Under the pieces are notes generated by a model, which had not been told where the DNA came from, did not search any database, and was given only the letters and a program-made list of their open reading frames with translations. A DNA stretch of 64,000 nucleotides from Kitagawia praeruptora (Eukaryota > Streptophyta > Magnoliopsida > Apiales > Apiaceae): the NCBI GenBank assembly GCA_037693485.1, contig CM075354.1, positions 94,981,001 to 95,045,000 of the forward strand. Reading direction: 5' to 3'. Below, piece by piece: positions 1 to 10,198 of the stretch; position 1 is the first letter of the stretch, and each line of letters starts with the position of its first letter. Position numbers and translations under genes: made by a program.

Positions 1-454
1 ATTATAATTAGGGTTTGGGCCCATCTGGTGGGCCCCACGTTTGGACCATTCTAGGCCTAATTAATGCCACATTAAATGTGTTTTTAGGGCTTACTTTTAG
101 CCCATATCAGGGACATTCAAGCAATTCTCAGTTCAGCAAAGGTAGGCAAAGATTAAGGAAAGAAGATGTTGATGAAAATGAAACTCAATACCTGAGCTGA
201 GTGAATTGCTGTAAGAGCCTTCTCCACATGAAGGTTTAGTCTCTTAAGGTTGCAGAGCACTACTGAACTTGATTGATCAAATTGACATTGCTTGTAGCTG
301 TACTTAAGAAAAGGTTTGCAGAGACAGTCATTAATATTCATTTAGTCATTTGCAAGAATATGAAACTTAAACATAGTACCAATTGTTAGTCAATTCGACG
401 CATGAGTTTGATCAGCAAAAAAAATAATTACTTATTCATGTGTTTAGGATTAAC
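1..454. other. Left flank of outer retrotransposon, no gene identified
   Basis: No convincing gene is seen. A short minus-strand reading frame at 153-341 ends in a CAG/GTATTG pattern that could be an exon edge, but I do not recognise its product. Near 376-400 the text resembles the primer-site and LTR-start pattern of copia elements on the minus strand (TACCAATTGTTAG), so part may be an older LTR scar. The last five bases (TTAAC) are the target duplication of the outer element. Confidence 0.4.
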
Positions 455-934
455 TGTTAGGCCGAATACACAAATATAATCAAGATTTGTATGAGAGATT
501 AACAAGAACACAAGTTTAACAATTAAAAACTGTTTGGAATTAATAATTCCTCTCTCAGTGATGTAAAATATCACAGAGAGCTGCTTAGGTTACAATGAAT
601 GAATTATTCGTTGTTTGATACCCTTCTAGGGTTAACCTAACTGTATTTATAAAACATACAGCTGCTATACAATCGTAAATTGATACTCCTATATTTATAA
701 AACACAATCTCTTTGACAGCTATCCAATCTTCAAAGATATTGCTTCCATATTTATCTTCAATTAATCTTCAATCACTGTTGACAAGTAGACGCTTCCGCC
801 AAACAGAGTTTAACAAACTCTGTTGCGCTTCCATCCGTCAGTGTTTAACAAACTCTGACTGCTTCCAGCTAAACTCTGATATATCACTGTTACACTTAAA
901 CACTGATTAATACTTACATCAATTATATTTAACA
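455..934 (-). repeat. 3' LTR of outer Sirevirus
   Basis: This 480-bp LTR is bounded by TGTTA and TAACA. It matches the 5' LTR remnant at 29801-30150 and, more distantly, the 609-bp LTRs of the inner element. It contains the short words AAACTCTG and AACACTG many times, also seen elsewhere in the family. An indel relative to the 5' remnant is visible near 690-710. The ORF-like stretch at 713-910 is LTR text without coding support. Confidence 0.88.
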
Positions 935-949
935 ATCTCCCCCAACTTG
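935..949 (-). other. Polypurine tract of outer Sirevirus
   Basis: On the minus strand this reads as a G5-containing purine run ending directly at the 3' LTR. This is the expected position of the plus-strand primer for reverse transcription. The same tract lies at 4407-4421 in the inner element. Confidence 0.8.
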
Positions 950-1093
950 TTCATTAGCAAAAATGCACAAGTTAACAATAATTGATGATGTCAAAACAAA
1001 ATAGACAAACGCAGTGTTTAACAAATAATCAGAGTTTAAACTACTTACTTAAACAAAATCTACAGAAAGCAAGAAATTCTTACAGAGCATCAT

Positions 1094-3797
1094 TTATCTA
1101 ATCTCTTTAACATCTGGTGTTGTCCTGAGATAATCTATCAGCAATCTTCTCTCTGCATTATCTCCTTGATCTCTCTTAACCTGGGATCATTCTCACCAGT
1201 TTGATAAATAGCAGCTCTCAGAGAATAGATTTTGTTTCTTCTCATTTCATTTCCTAGTCTGATGAAGTGTGCTGTCTTTGACTTAGAGTTAAAATCAAGA
1301 ACAGTTATACCCAAATCTGTCCTTAGCTTAGCACTGTTTTTCTTCATCTCAACTAGATTACCATGATAGTCTCTGTACTTTGGAACATACTAACTGTTAT
1401 ACTTTATACCTCTATATGCCAAATTCTACAGCATTTTCTTTTTCAGTACATTCGCAACTTTATGAGTCCTTTGATTCTTTACTTGAAAAATATATAGAAC
1501 ATACTCTAATTCTTCATAACTCTTCAGATCAAGATCAAACTCACCAATTTTGAATACATTACCATTTGCCATAAAGTACAGGAGAAAATCTCTTTCCAAA
1601 CTCTTCTGATGAATCAACTGCACTGATTCCAGTCTATCTAAACTTTCTTGTGTAACTCCAAGACCTGGAACAGACAGTGATGAATGATCTTGAGGACTTG
1701 TATTCATTCTCTTTTCTTTATGAGAGCCCAAACCAGCTCTATCTCCTCCAATCTTTCCATCTTGAGTTCTGCCATGTATAAAAATACCTCCAGCCTGACT
1801 AACCTCCAAAGTTTCATCACGAATTACCGATTTCCCAAAAATTGTCTGCAATGGAGTAGATAAATATTTCTGTACAACTTGTGTAGAAATAGAGGTTGTT
1901 TTTCCTTTCTTAGAGACTCTTTCCTCCTCAACAGCTTTACCTTTCAGTTTCAACTTAGCTTCTGCTTTTGTTGGTTTTCTGGATACTTGCATCCTCTGAT
2001 CAGCACCAACATTCTCTTTAATTGTAATGCTTTTCAGAACAGGCTTAGCAGCTTTTACATTCTTCTTAAATTTGCCAAACTTCAAAGCTTTCTGATGTTC
2101 TTCTTGAAGATTCTTCTCCTTAGCTTGAATGTCTACAAGTGTGACTCCCTCTTCATTCTCTTCAAGAAATAACTTAGCAGCCAATTCTTCATCAGTCTGT
2201 GGATTAGAAGTTAATACCAAACTCTGAGTCTTGGAAGTACCCTGAGTATCAGTGTTTACACCATCAGACTTTGACTTAGAATTGTTGCCAGCTTGTAAAC
2301 TCTTCTCAACAACTCTTGACTTTAAACTCTTTTGTCCTCTTGCACCTCCATCTCCAGCATCATCCTTCTGAGTCAGAGTTTGAGACTGCCTGCACTTAGA
2401 CTTAGCAAATCTCTCCCCCTTTTTGACATCATCAGGAATCAGAATTGATATATCAGTTCCAAGGAAGTAGCAATGGAATCAATTTTATTAGACATTGTAG
2501 TCTGATTTGCTTGAACTTTAGCCAACCTTTCAAAAAGAGTGTCTTGAGTTTTAGAAAATTTTTGCAGTCTTAGTTTACTCTCTCTTTCCATATTCATATC
2601 TCGAGTTTGAATTTCAGTTCTGAGATCAGTAAGTGCCTTCTGAGAATCAGCAAATCTGCCATCCAGAGTTTTAACTTGTACCACAATAGCTTTGAGGCAT
2701 GAAAGAATATTTGGATTAGAATTCTTTTGAGCAGTTTGCTGAACAAACTTAGCTGCTCTCCCTAATGGAAAGATACAATCCTCCTTGTACCAATTTGCAA
2801 AAAATTTAGCAAGGTACTCTGCTTCAACTTCATGTGCATTCGAAGGCTGAGAGAATGGTGCATGCTTGGCATCAGTTTACACAGGGACACTCTGAGAAGA
2901 ATCAGAGTCTGCACTCCCTTCACTTTTAACTTCAACACTTGCATCTACAACAAAATCAGAAATATGCACTTCAGCATTCTCTATCACATTTTCCACAGTG
3001 TTAGCTACAATGTGCACAGGTTCTGCAACAGTCTCCACATTCTCAACATGTTGCTCTACAGACTCAACAGTATTTGCAACAGTAGTCTCGACTGTATTCT
3101 CTGCAACTTTATCAGAAGCAGGTTCTGCAGGTTGTTCATGAATATCAACATCTAAAGAATCAGAGATTACATTCTTGGATATCTGCTCAACTTCTTCACC
3201 TTTTTCCACAGTATGGTGAGCATCAGATAATACTTCAGTATGAGTAGCCACTGTTTCATCAAGTACTACAGTAGCTTGATCTGCAGCACCAGTTTCTCCA
3301 AAATTAATAGCCACAGATGAAGTAGGAACATCAAAATTATCAGAGAATGGCATGACATTTTCAGCAAAATCATCCAAATAAGAAAAACCATCTCTGTTGT
3401 CCTCATCCATTTGCATATATACTGGTGATTGCACAGCTTCTTTCTCAGTGTTTATCTCAACAGCAGGTATTTCTGTAGGAAGTACCCCTTGAGCTTCAAT
3501 GTGCATATCCTCATCAGACTCATCAATAATTAACTTTCTTCGTTTGTAAGTAAGTACCTCTTTGGGCACCTCTGTCTCAGAAGAATCTCCCTCTGTAGAA
3601 TTCTCTACAACAGATGGTGATGAGGGTCTGTTTGCTCTTGCTTTTGGAGCCCTTTTAGCCTTTTTGCTAGCAATGTGCTTAGTTCTTCCTCTCTTCTTAG
3701 GCTTAGTCTGGGTTGTTGGTGGTTGCTGTTCAGATTGAGGTTGTGGTTGAGTAGTTTCTGGTGTTTCAGGAACTGTGGTTGGTGAAGGTTCAGTGTT
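1094..3797 (-). pseudogene. Third ORF (envelope position), C-terminal part, outer element
   Basis: This is the distal two thirds of the outer element's extra ORF, cut at 3797 by the inner element. The central part (2877-3797) is rich in Pro, Gln, Ser, Thr, Glu and Val and looks disordered. Open pieces follow at 2439-2684, 1426-2220 and 1138-1347. They align with the inner copy, including the C-terminal block with FIRLGNEMRRNKIY. Two frame changes, a stop near 1426 and a small deletion near 1140-1165 break it. No signal peptide or clear membrane segment is visible in the open pieces. In Sireviruses an ORF in this place is called env-like; its function is not established. Confidence 0.8.
3793..3797. 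other. Target site duplication (left) of inner Sirevirus
   Basis: GTGTT here is repeated at 16413-16417, directly outside the other LTR. The two copies mark the insertion point in the outer element's third ORF. Confidence 0.88.
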
Positions 3798-4406
3798 TGT
3801 TAGGTCGAATACACAATATATAATCAAGTACTGTATGAGAGAATAACAAGAACACACGTTTTAATACTTAAAAACTGTTTGGAATTAATAAATCCTCTCT
3901 CAGTGATGTAAAATATCACAAAGAGCTGCTTAGGTTACAATGAATGATATTCGTTCACGATAGATACCCTTCTAGGGTTAACCTAACTGTATTTATAAGA
4001 TATACAGCTACGTACAATCGTTAATTGATTCTCCTATAATTAAGCTATACAATTGATATCAATTACGATTGCTACATGTCTTCTAAGTTAACTCAATCTC
4101 TTTGATAGCTATCCAATCTTCAAAGATATTGCTTCCATGTTTATCTTGAATTAATATTCAATCTCTGTTGACTTGTAGACGCTTCCAGTAGACAGACTTT
4201 AACAAACTCTGTTGCGCTCCCAACTAGCAGTGTTTGCACTTCCTCCTGTCAACCAGCAGTGTTTGCGCTTCCTTCTGTCAGCGTTTGCGCTTCCTGCTGT
4301 CAGCGTATACTCAAACTCTGCTACGACTGCTTTCATTAACAAGTTAAACTCTTTTTCCCTGTAACACTTAAACACTGACATTAAATCACATCAATTATAT
4401 CTAACA
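3798..4406 (-). repeat. 3' LTR of inner Sirevirus
   Basis: This 609-bp LTR runs from TGTTA to TAACA and has the same length as its partner at 15804-16412. Near 4230-4310 it holds an imperfect short tandem array built on GTTTGCGCTTCC with CTGTCAGC. A 60-residue reading frame over this array (4199-4381) recurs in the other LTR and is simply repeat text. Confidence 0.92.
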
Positions 4407-4421
4407 ATCTCCCCCAACTTG
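4407..4421 (-). other. Polypurine tract of inner Sirevirus
   Basis: The G5-containing purine run lies directly upstream of the 3' LTR on the minus strand, the expected site for plus-strand priming. A similar run lies inside the third ORF at about 5917-5935. Confidence 0.82.
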
Positions 4422-4530
4422 TTCATTAGTAAAAAATGTACAAGTTCACAGTAATTGATGATGTCAAAACAATCTAATAGAAACACAGTGTTTAACATTT
4501 AATCAGAGTTTAATCTTGACTTAACAAAAT

Positions 4531-7500
4531 CTACAGAAAATTTGAATTACTTACAAATTCTGTCAACCTAACCTCCTCAAGATCTGGTGTTGTTCTGAGA
4601 TAATCTATCAACAGTCTTCTCTCAGCATTTTCAAGTTCTCTCTGCATGACTTCCTTGATTTCTCTTAACTCAGGATCACTTTCATCAGTCTGATAGATAG
4701 CAGCTCTTAGATCGTAGATTTTATTTCTCCTCATCTCATTTCCCAGTCTTATGAATTTTACTTCCTCTGATTGAGAATTAAAATCAAGAACTATAACACC
4801 TAGATCAGTCTTTAATTTTGCCGTTCCCTTCCTCATTTTAATAAGATTTCCATTCCAATCTCTGTATTTAGGCACATACTCTTCAGTAGTCTTTGACCCA
4901 GTAAAGGCTTTGGCTCTCAGCATATATTCTCGTATGGAATTAGCAATGAGTTCTGTTCGTCGATTTCTGACCCTGAATATATGTAGAACATACTGAAGTT
5001 CTTCAAACAGTTTAAGCTTGATAGCATCTTCATTCACTCTATACACTGTTCCATCTGCCATGAAGTACAACAGGAAGTGAATATCTAAACTCTTCTGGTG
5101 AACCAGTTGAACTGACTCCAGTTTATCCAGACTCTCTTGAATCATACCAGAGCCAGGAGCAACAAGTGTTGAGGGATCTCTTGGACTATTACTGAATCTT
5201 AAATCTCTATTTGAACCCAAACCCGAAGTATTCCTGCCAGGAGGCTTCCCTGAACAAGCTATGCTATGTTGGTAACTACCAATCTCTTCTGTTTGTGCTG
5301 GAACTGGAATCTTTGGTCTAGAAAACCCAGGTAAAGGTTTGCTTTGAATCTGTAGAGAATCACTTACAACTTGTGTAGCAACAGAGGTTGTATCTGCCTT
5401 TTTACCTTTGCCTTCTTCACCCATCACCCCTTTCAGTTTTAACTTTGCATCAAGAGAAGATTTTCTTACCAACTTTCCTTCTTCTTCTTCTTCCTCTTCT
5501 TAAATACAAGATAAATTTTCTTTAATTTCAATTCCTTTCCTTGCAGGCCTTGAAGCTTTGGCAATCTTCTTTCCTTTCCCAGACTTCAATGCCTTCAAAT
5601 GTTCTTCTTGTAAGAGCTTTTCTTCAGCATGAATATCTTCAAGTGTAGCACCCTCAGCATTTTCTTCACGAAAAATCTTAGCAGCTAGCTCTTCATCTGT
5701 TTGTGGATTGTCAGTGAATGACAAATCCTTTTGTCTTGAAGTACTCTGAAGATTTGTATTTGTTACTGACCTTGACTTTGATCTTGTAGACTTTCCATGT
5801 CCATGTCTTGGATTTTGATTTGTAGTTCTTAACCCCTTATCTGAATTAGCACCTTCTTCATCCAGATGATCCTTCTTTGACAGAGTTTGAGTTTGCTTGC
5901 ACTAAGTTCTAGCAATTCTCTCCCCCTTTTTGACATCATCACCATCTGGAATCAGAATAGATGTGATCAACTCAAGAGAGTTTGCAATAGAGTCAACCTT
6001 TTCAGTCAGCAAAAGCTGATTTTGTTCAACTTTACTCAATCTGTCAGTAAGAGTCTCCTGAGTTTTGGAAAATTGTTGAAACAGCTTCGAATTAGCTCTT
6101 TGAGATTTCTCCTCATGAGTAGCAACTTCTGTTCTGAGATCAATAAGTGCTTTTTGATTGTCATCAAACCTGTGATTTAAAGCCTTAACCTGAATCACTG
6201 TTCCTTGTAGACAGGTAAGAACATCAGGATTTGAAATCTTCTTTGAGTTTTCCTTGAGAAATATAGCTGCTCGACCAGTAGGAAAGATGCAATCTGCTTT
6301 GTACCAATCTGCAGTTTGCTTGGCCAGATAATTATCATCAATTTCTTGTACAGAAGGACCAGCAAAGTCTGGTTTCTCCCCTATTTTCTGTCCATCAGTT
6401 TGATCATTGACAGGTGCAACACTCACTGATTCAGAAGAATCATTATCAGAATCATCTGTAACTGAGGCAGCTTCTTCATTAAAGTCAGCAACTTGTTCTT
6501 GAGCAACTTGTTTTCCATGATCACCTTGTGCATGCTTTGAAGAAAGAACATTTGCTGGTTGATCAATTTCCTCACCATGATCAGAAACATGATGTGCATC
6601 AGAGAATAACTCTGTGTGAGATGCAGCCACTGTTTCTTCTAACACCACAGTAGGTTGATCTGCAACACCAGTGTCAACAGAGTTTGTAGCAGCCATGGTT
6701 ACTGGAGTAGATGCTTCAACTACAAAAGAAAATGGAATGTGAGTTTCATCAAACTCTTCCATTGCAGGTAATGCATCTCTGTCATCTTTATCAGTCTGAA
6801 CCTCAGCAATTACTTGTTCATCAATTCTGAAATCTGTTTCTTCTACAGTAGGTTCTATGATAACCTCTGTCTCAACAGCAGGAATCTTTTTAGAGATATC
6901 CTCTGGAGCTTCAATAACTTGCTCATCATCAGAGTCTGTAAGAATCAACCTCCTCCTTTTTGCTTGAGGCACTTCAATCATCTTTTCTTCTTCACTAGAG
7001 CTGTCCTCAACTGGTGGTAATGAAGGCCTATTTGCCCTTTGAATAGTCCTTCTGGTGTAAACAGCTCCAGTAGATGTCTGTTTAGCCTTTGAATGCCTTG
7101 TATTCTGTGTAGTATGTATTTGCCTTTTTGATCTAGATTTTGGTTGAGGTTGAGTAGTAGTGACTGGCTTAGAGTGTATTGGTTCAATGATTGGTTCACG
7201 TTGTGGTTGTTGTGATGTAGTAGGTACAGTGTTTGTGGGTGTTGGCTCAGATGATGGTATAGGGTTAGAGTGTATGGTTTCAGTATGGTCAGTGGCCAAA
7301 GGTTTAGGCATTTGTTGTAGTTCTGGTTGTGTTTGTTGTTGTTCATTGTGTGGTGATTGTGAATCTTGGGGTTGGTAGAGAAAGTTTTGCAAGGCAAGTG
7401 GCAAAACAAAAGCAGGTAGGTTTTTACCAACATCCTTATTAGTCATATCAGAGAATATCCTCTTATTGACTTTAAAGGGCTGAATCACATCAGCTGCATC

Positions 7501-8157
7501 AATTTCTAACCCAGATACACAGGCATTGAATAAAAGTTGACAAAATCTAGCAAAGTATACTGTAGTAGACTCTGACAATATATCACCTAAATTAATTAAA
7601 ACATATCGACCAAAATCAAAATTACTGCCATAGAGTAGAGAATACCCAATTTGCAGACTATCCATAGGAATGGCATCCCAGTTGGTGACCTTCTTTTGGA
7701 ATGTTCTTGTGATGCAGTCAAAGAAAAAATTCCATTCCTTTATGAGATTTGGCCGTTTGACACTGCCTAGCTTTGCAAGAGAATCCATGTAACCAATTTC
7801 TGTTAGCATTTCCCGCAGATTTTGCTCAGAAACAACAGCATATGAGCTATGTGTGTCGAAATCCATTGTCTCTCTAATAGTTTGTGGAGTAATCACAAAC
7901 TCTTGTTCATCATGAGTAAAGATTATAGACGGAGTCCCATTCTCTCCTCCATCTACATACTTTGAGTTTTGCCAGAAAGTAGCAATCTGAGAAGCAGATA
8001 GAACAGCTGGTTCAATCAATGCTTGCCCAATCTCAGAGTCACGGAGAAAATTCTGTATAAGATGAAACGCTTCGGGAGCACGGTCATTCTCGAGTAGAGC
8101 TGCAAAATTGTTAGGAACAAAACGAAGACCAAGAGATGTAAAAGGTTTAGTTGCCAT
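4531..8157 (-). pseudogene. Third ORF (envelope position) of inner Sirevirus, two in-frame stops
   Basis: One reading frame runs from the ATG at 8157 (MATKPFTSLG) to a stop at 4531, about 1,200 codons. It is broken only by TAG at 5904-5902 and TAA at 5502-5500. The N-terminal 250 residues form a compact domain with FVPNNFAALL and FHLIQNFLRDSEIG. A long low-complexity region rich in Pro, Gln, Thr and Glu follows, then a probable coiled coil near 6000-6200, and a charged C-terminal block with FIRLGNEMRRNKIYDL. A GAA-repeat (poly-Glu) tract follows the second stop. The outer and second-family elements have the same ORF. No convincing signal peptide or transmembrane helix is seen after the ATG, which argues against a real envelope. 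The frame is open upstream of the ATG to 8316; I chose 8157 because the outer copy has an ATG at the matching place. Confidence 0.82.
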
Positions 8158-9245
8158 TAGATCAAGAAACGAGCAAGAAATGACAGTGAAATTGATGTGT
8201 TTGAAAGGTGTTTGTGAAAATGTCGAAGTGAAAAACACAAAAGAACTCTGTGGTTGGGTAAAGTGAATATTAGTGGATGTGAAGGTGAGAGTAAGAAAAT
8301 GAATCGATATACACAAAAATGATTAGAGTTGTAATTAAAAATTAAAACCCAATTGTTTGTGCATGAAAACACTCAACCGTTCCTAGAGTAATGTGTGAGT
8401 GGGACACAATAATGGGTGAGTGGGACACGTGTCAATCATCTGGCGAATCAATTTATCACGCGCAGTAAAATACCAATTATTACCGCTGTCTTTCCAATTA
8501 TCAAGACACTTTACCACATGTACACTCATTAACAGTTGTCAAACACTTTATCGACTCCAAAATTGTCAAATTATCTTAATGAAAATTTACCTTAGAGTAC
8601 GGAACACTATACAACAGTGTTTGTCAATTTTCCAACTTTATCACTGAAACCCTTTCAAAAATTGCACAGTTCTGAATATATGTGTGTGTGTGTAGCAGAA
8701 GTTACCAAATCAATTTTTATAGCATCTAATCTTTCATAAAATCCATAAAGCAAATCAATAAACACTGAATGCACAAACTCTCATAGTAAACACTGATTAT
8801 ATGATGAATGCTAAACTCTGTAGTTACTTAAATACAGAAATCTGAATAACCCTATTCCCATTGATGTCCATGATTATCCAAGTAAGCACACAGTCTTTAT
8901 AGACAAAAAGCGCAAGAGATAGTTATCAAAGTATCATTCAGTGAGTAACATGCCAAGGATTTGATAAACTCACAAACTCTCAAAACACACAAGTGTTTAG
9001 GGGAAGTGTTTACACTCAAGTTCAATCAGTAAAAGCAGATACTATCATATGCTTGAATGTCCACCAAATCTACACTACTTTGAGTACACGTATGCACAAA
9101 TCAAAAGGACTTTATTCAGGGTTGTAATTTCGTAAGATCAAACAGGTGAAAAGTGATGGATTAAATGAATAAATGGCGAACTGAACAATTTAATAGAGCA
9201 AACTGTTCAGTTGCACTGTTAGTACATATTTGTACAAGAAGATCA

Positions 9246-9280
<35 letters not shown>

Positions 9281-10198
9281 AATATATATATACTGAGTAA
9301 ACTTTTCTTTGTAGAGAAACTCTCACCTGTTTGCTCTTCAATATACAAAAGAATATAACTGCTCTTGTTATATCAGAATTTAAACAAAGCAGTTATTATG
9401 GCTCAAAGGGGTTATCTAAGGGTGGAATTTATGAACAGTGTTTGGAGAAAGATGGTAAATCCTATTGCCTTTATCATTTTCATGCACACACATATCATGT
9501 AGTCTCAAAATGGTTTAATACAAGTTCTAGAGCAACATACTCACTGATGAACATCACACAACAATAAAGTCTGATTGATATAAAATGTATCAATCACTTA
9601 CTTGGCTCAAATTCTCACAGGGTGCAGACATGAATTTGTACTCACCAAACTAAACAATGACACATCTCAAGTTTTATAATTTTCACAAGTACTTGCAAGG
9701 AATCATCAAGAACCATGTATATGTTTTGGGAACAGAGTGTCACTATCAGAGTTTAGATTTCATCAATATCAGAAGTTATTTATGGGAGGCAATGCACATA
9801 GTGTTCATAGACTCAGAGTTTAGGATCAAATAAACTAAGAGATGCTATAAATATGAAATAGTATCATGCTGTGTTAATTTAGTGCACAATTTCTGATTAG
9901 ATCATAGTGACTCAGAAAGAGTCTTGATTTAATCACTGAGAATCATGTTACATACATATTTCTTCATTGGTGTTTTCATCAAGACAATAGTCAATCCAGA
10001 ATACACAGAGTTTATCAAACATATTAACAGTGTATGACAGACAGACATGCTGGCAGAGTTTAACAGTGTTTAAACAAAAACATGTTAACAGAGTATGCAT
10101 AACAGAGTTTAAGCAACAAAGTTCACAGAGCACTTAGCAATTCACAGAAATATCACAAATGCATTGCATAAGTAAAATTTTGAGTCTAACCAACATTT
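8158..10198. other. Spacer between third ORF and pol, inner Sirevirus
   Basis: About 2 kb of AT-rich, mostly non-coding sequence between the pol stop and the third ORF. It holds many copies of the words CAGAGTTTA and CAGTGTTTA and a long TA microsatellite. The homologous spacer in the outer element is 21253-24256. No ORF in it is supported. It may carry signals for expressing the third ORF, but none can be assigned. Confidence 0.6.
9247..9292. repeat. TA dinucleotide microsatellite
   Basis: This is a run of TA repeats with one short TTTTAA interruption. A shorter TA run occurs at the matching place in the outer element (about 23318-23335), so the ancestral element probably carried a TA-rich site here. 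Confidence 0.85.

Noticed and set aside
376..454. Possible additional copia LTR start near 387
   Set aside because: Only a short resemblance to TACCAATTGTTAG is present. There is no partner LTR and no target duplication, so it is mentioned in the flank entry but not called.
4199..4381. 60-residue ORF recurring almost identically at 16205-16387
   Set aside because: It lies inside the two LTRs and reads through a short GTTTGCGCTTCC-type repeat array. The recurrence reflects the LTR pair, not a gene.
6978..7433. 151-residue minus-strand ORF rich in His, Asn and Leu
   Set aside because: It is an alternative frame of the low-complexity middle of the third ORF; the main frame aligns with the outer copy, this one does not.
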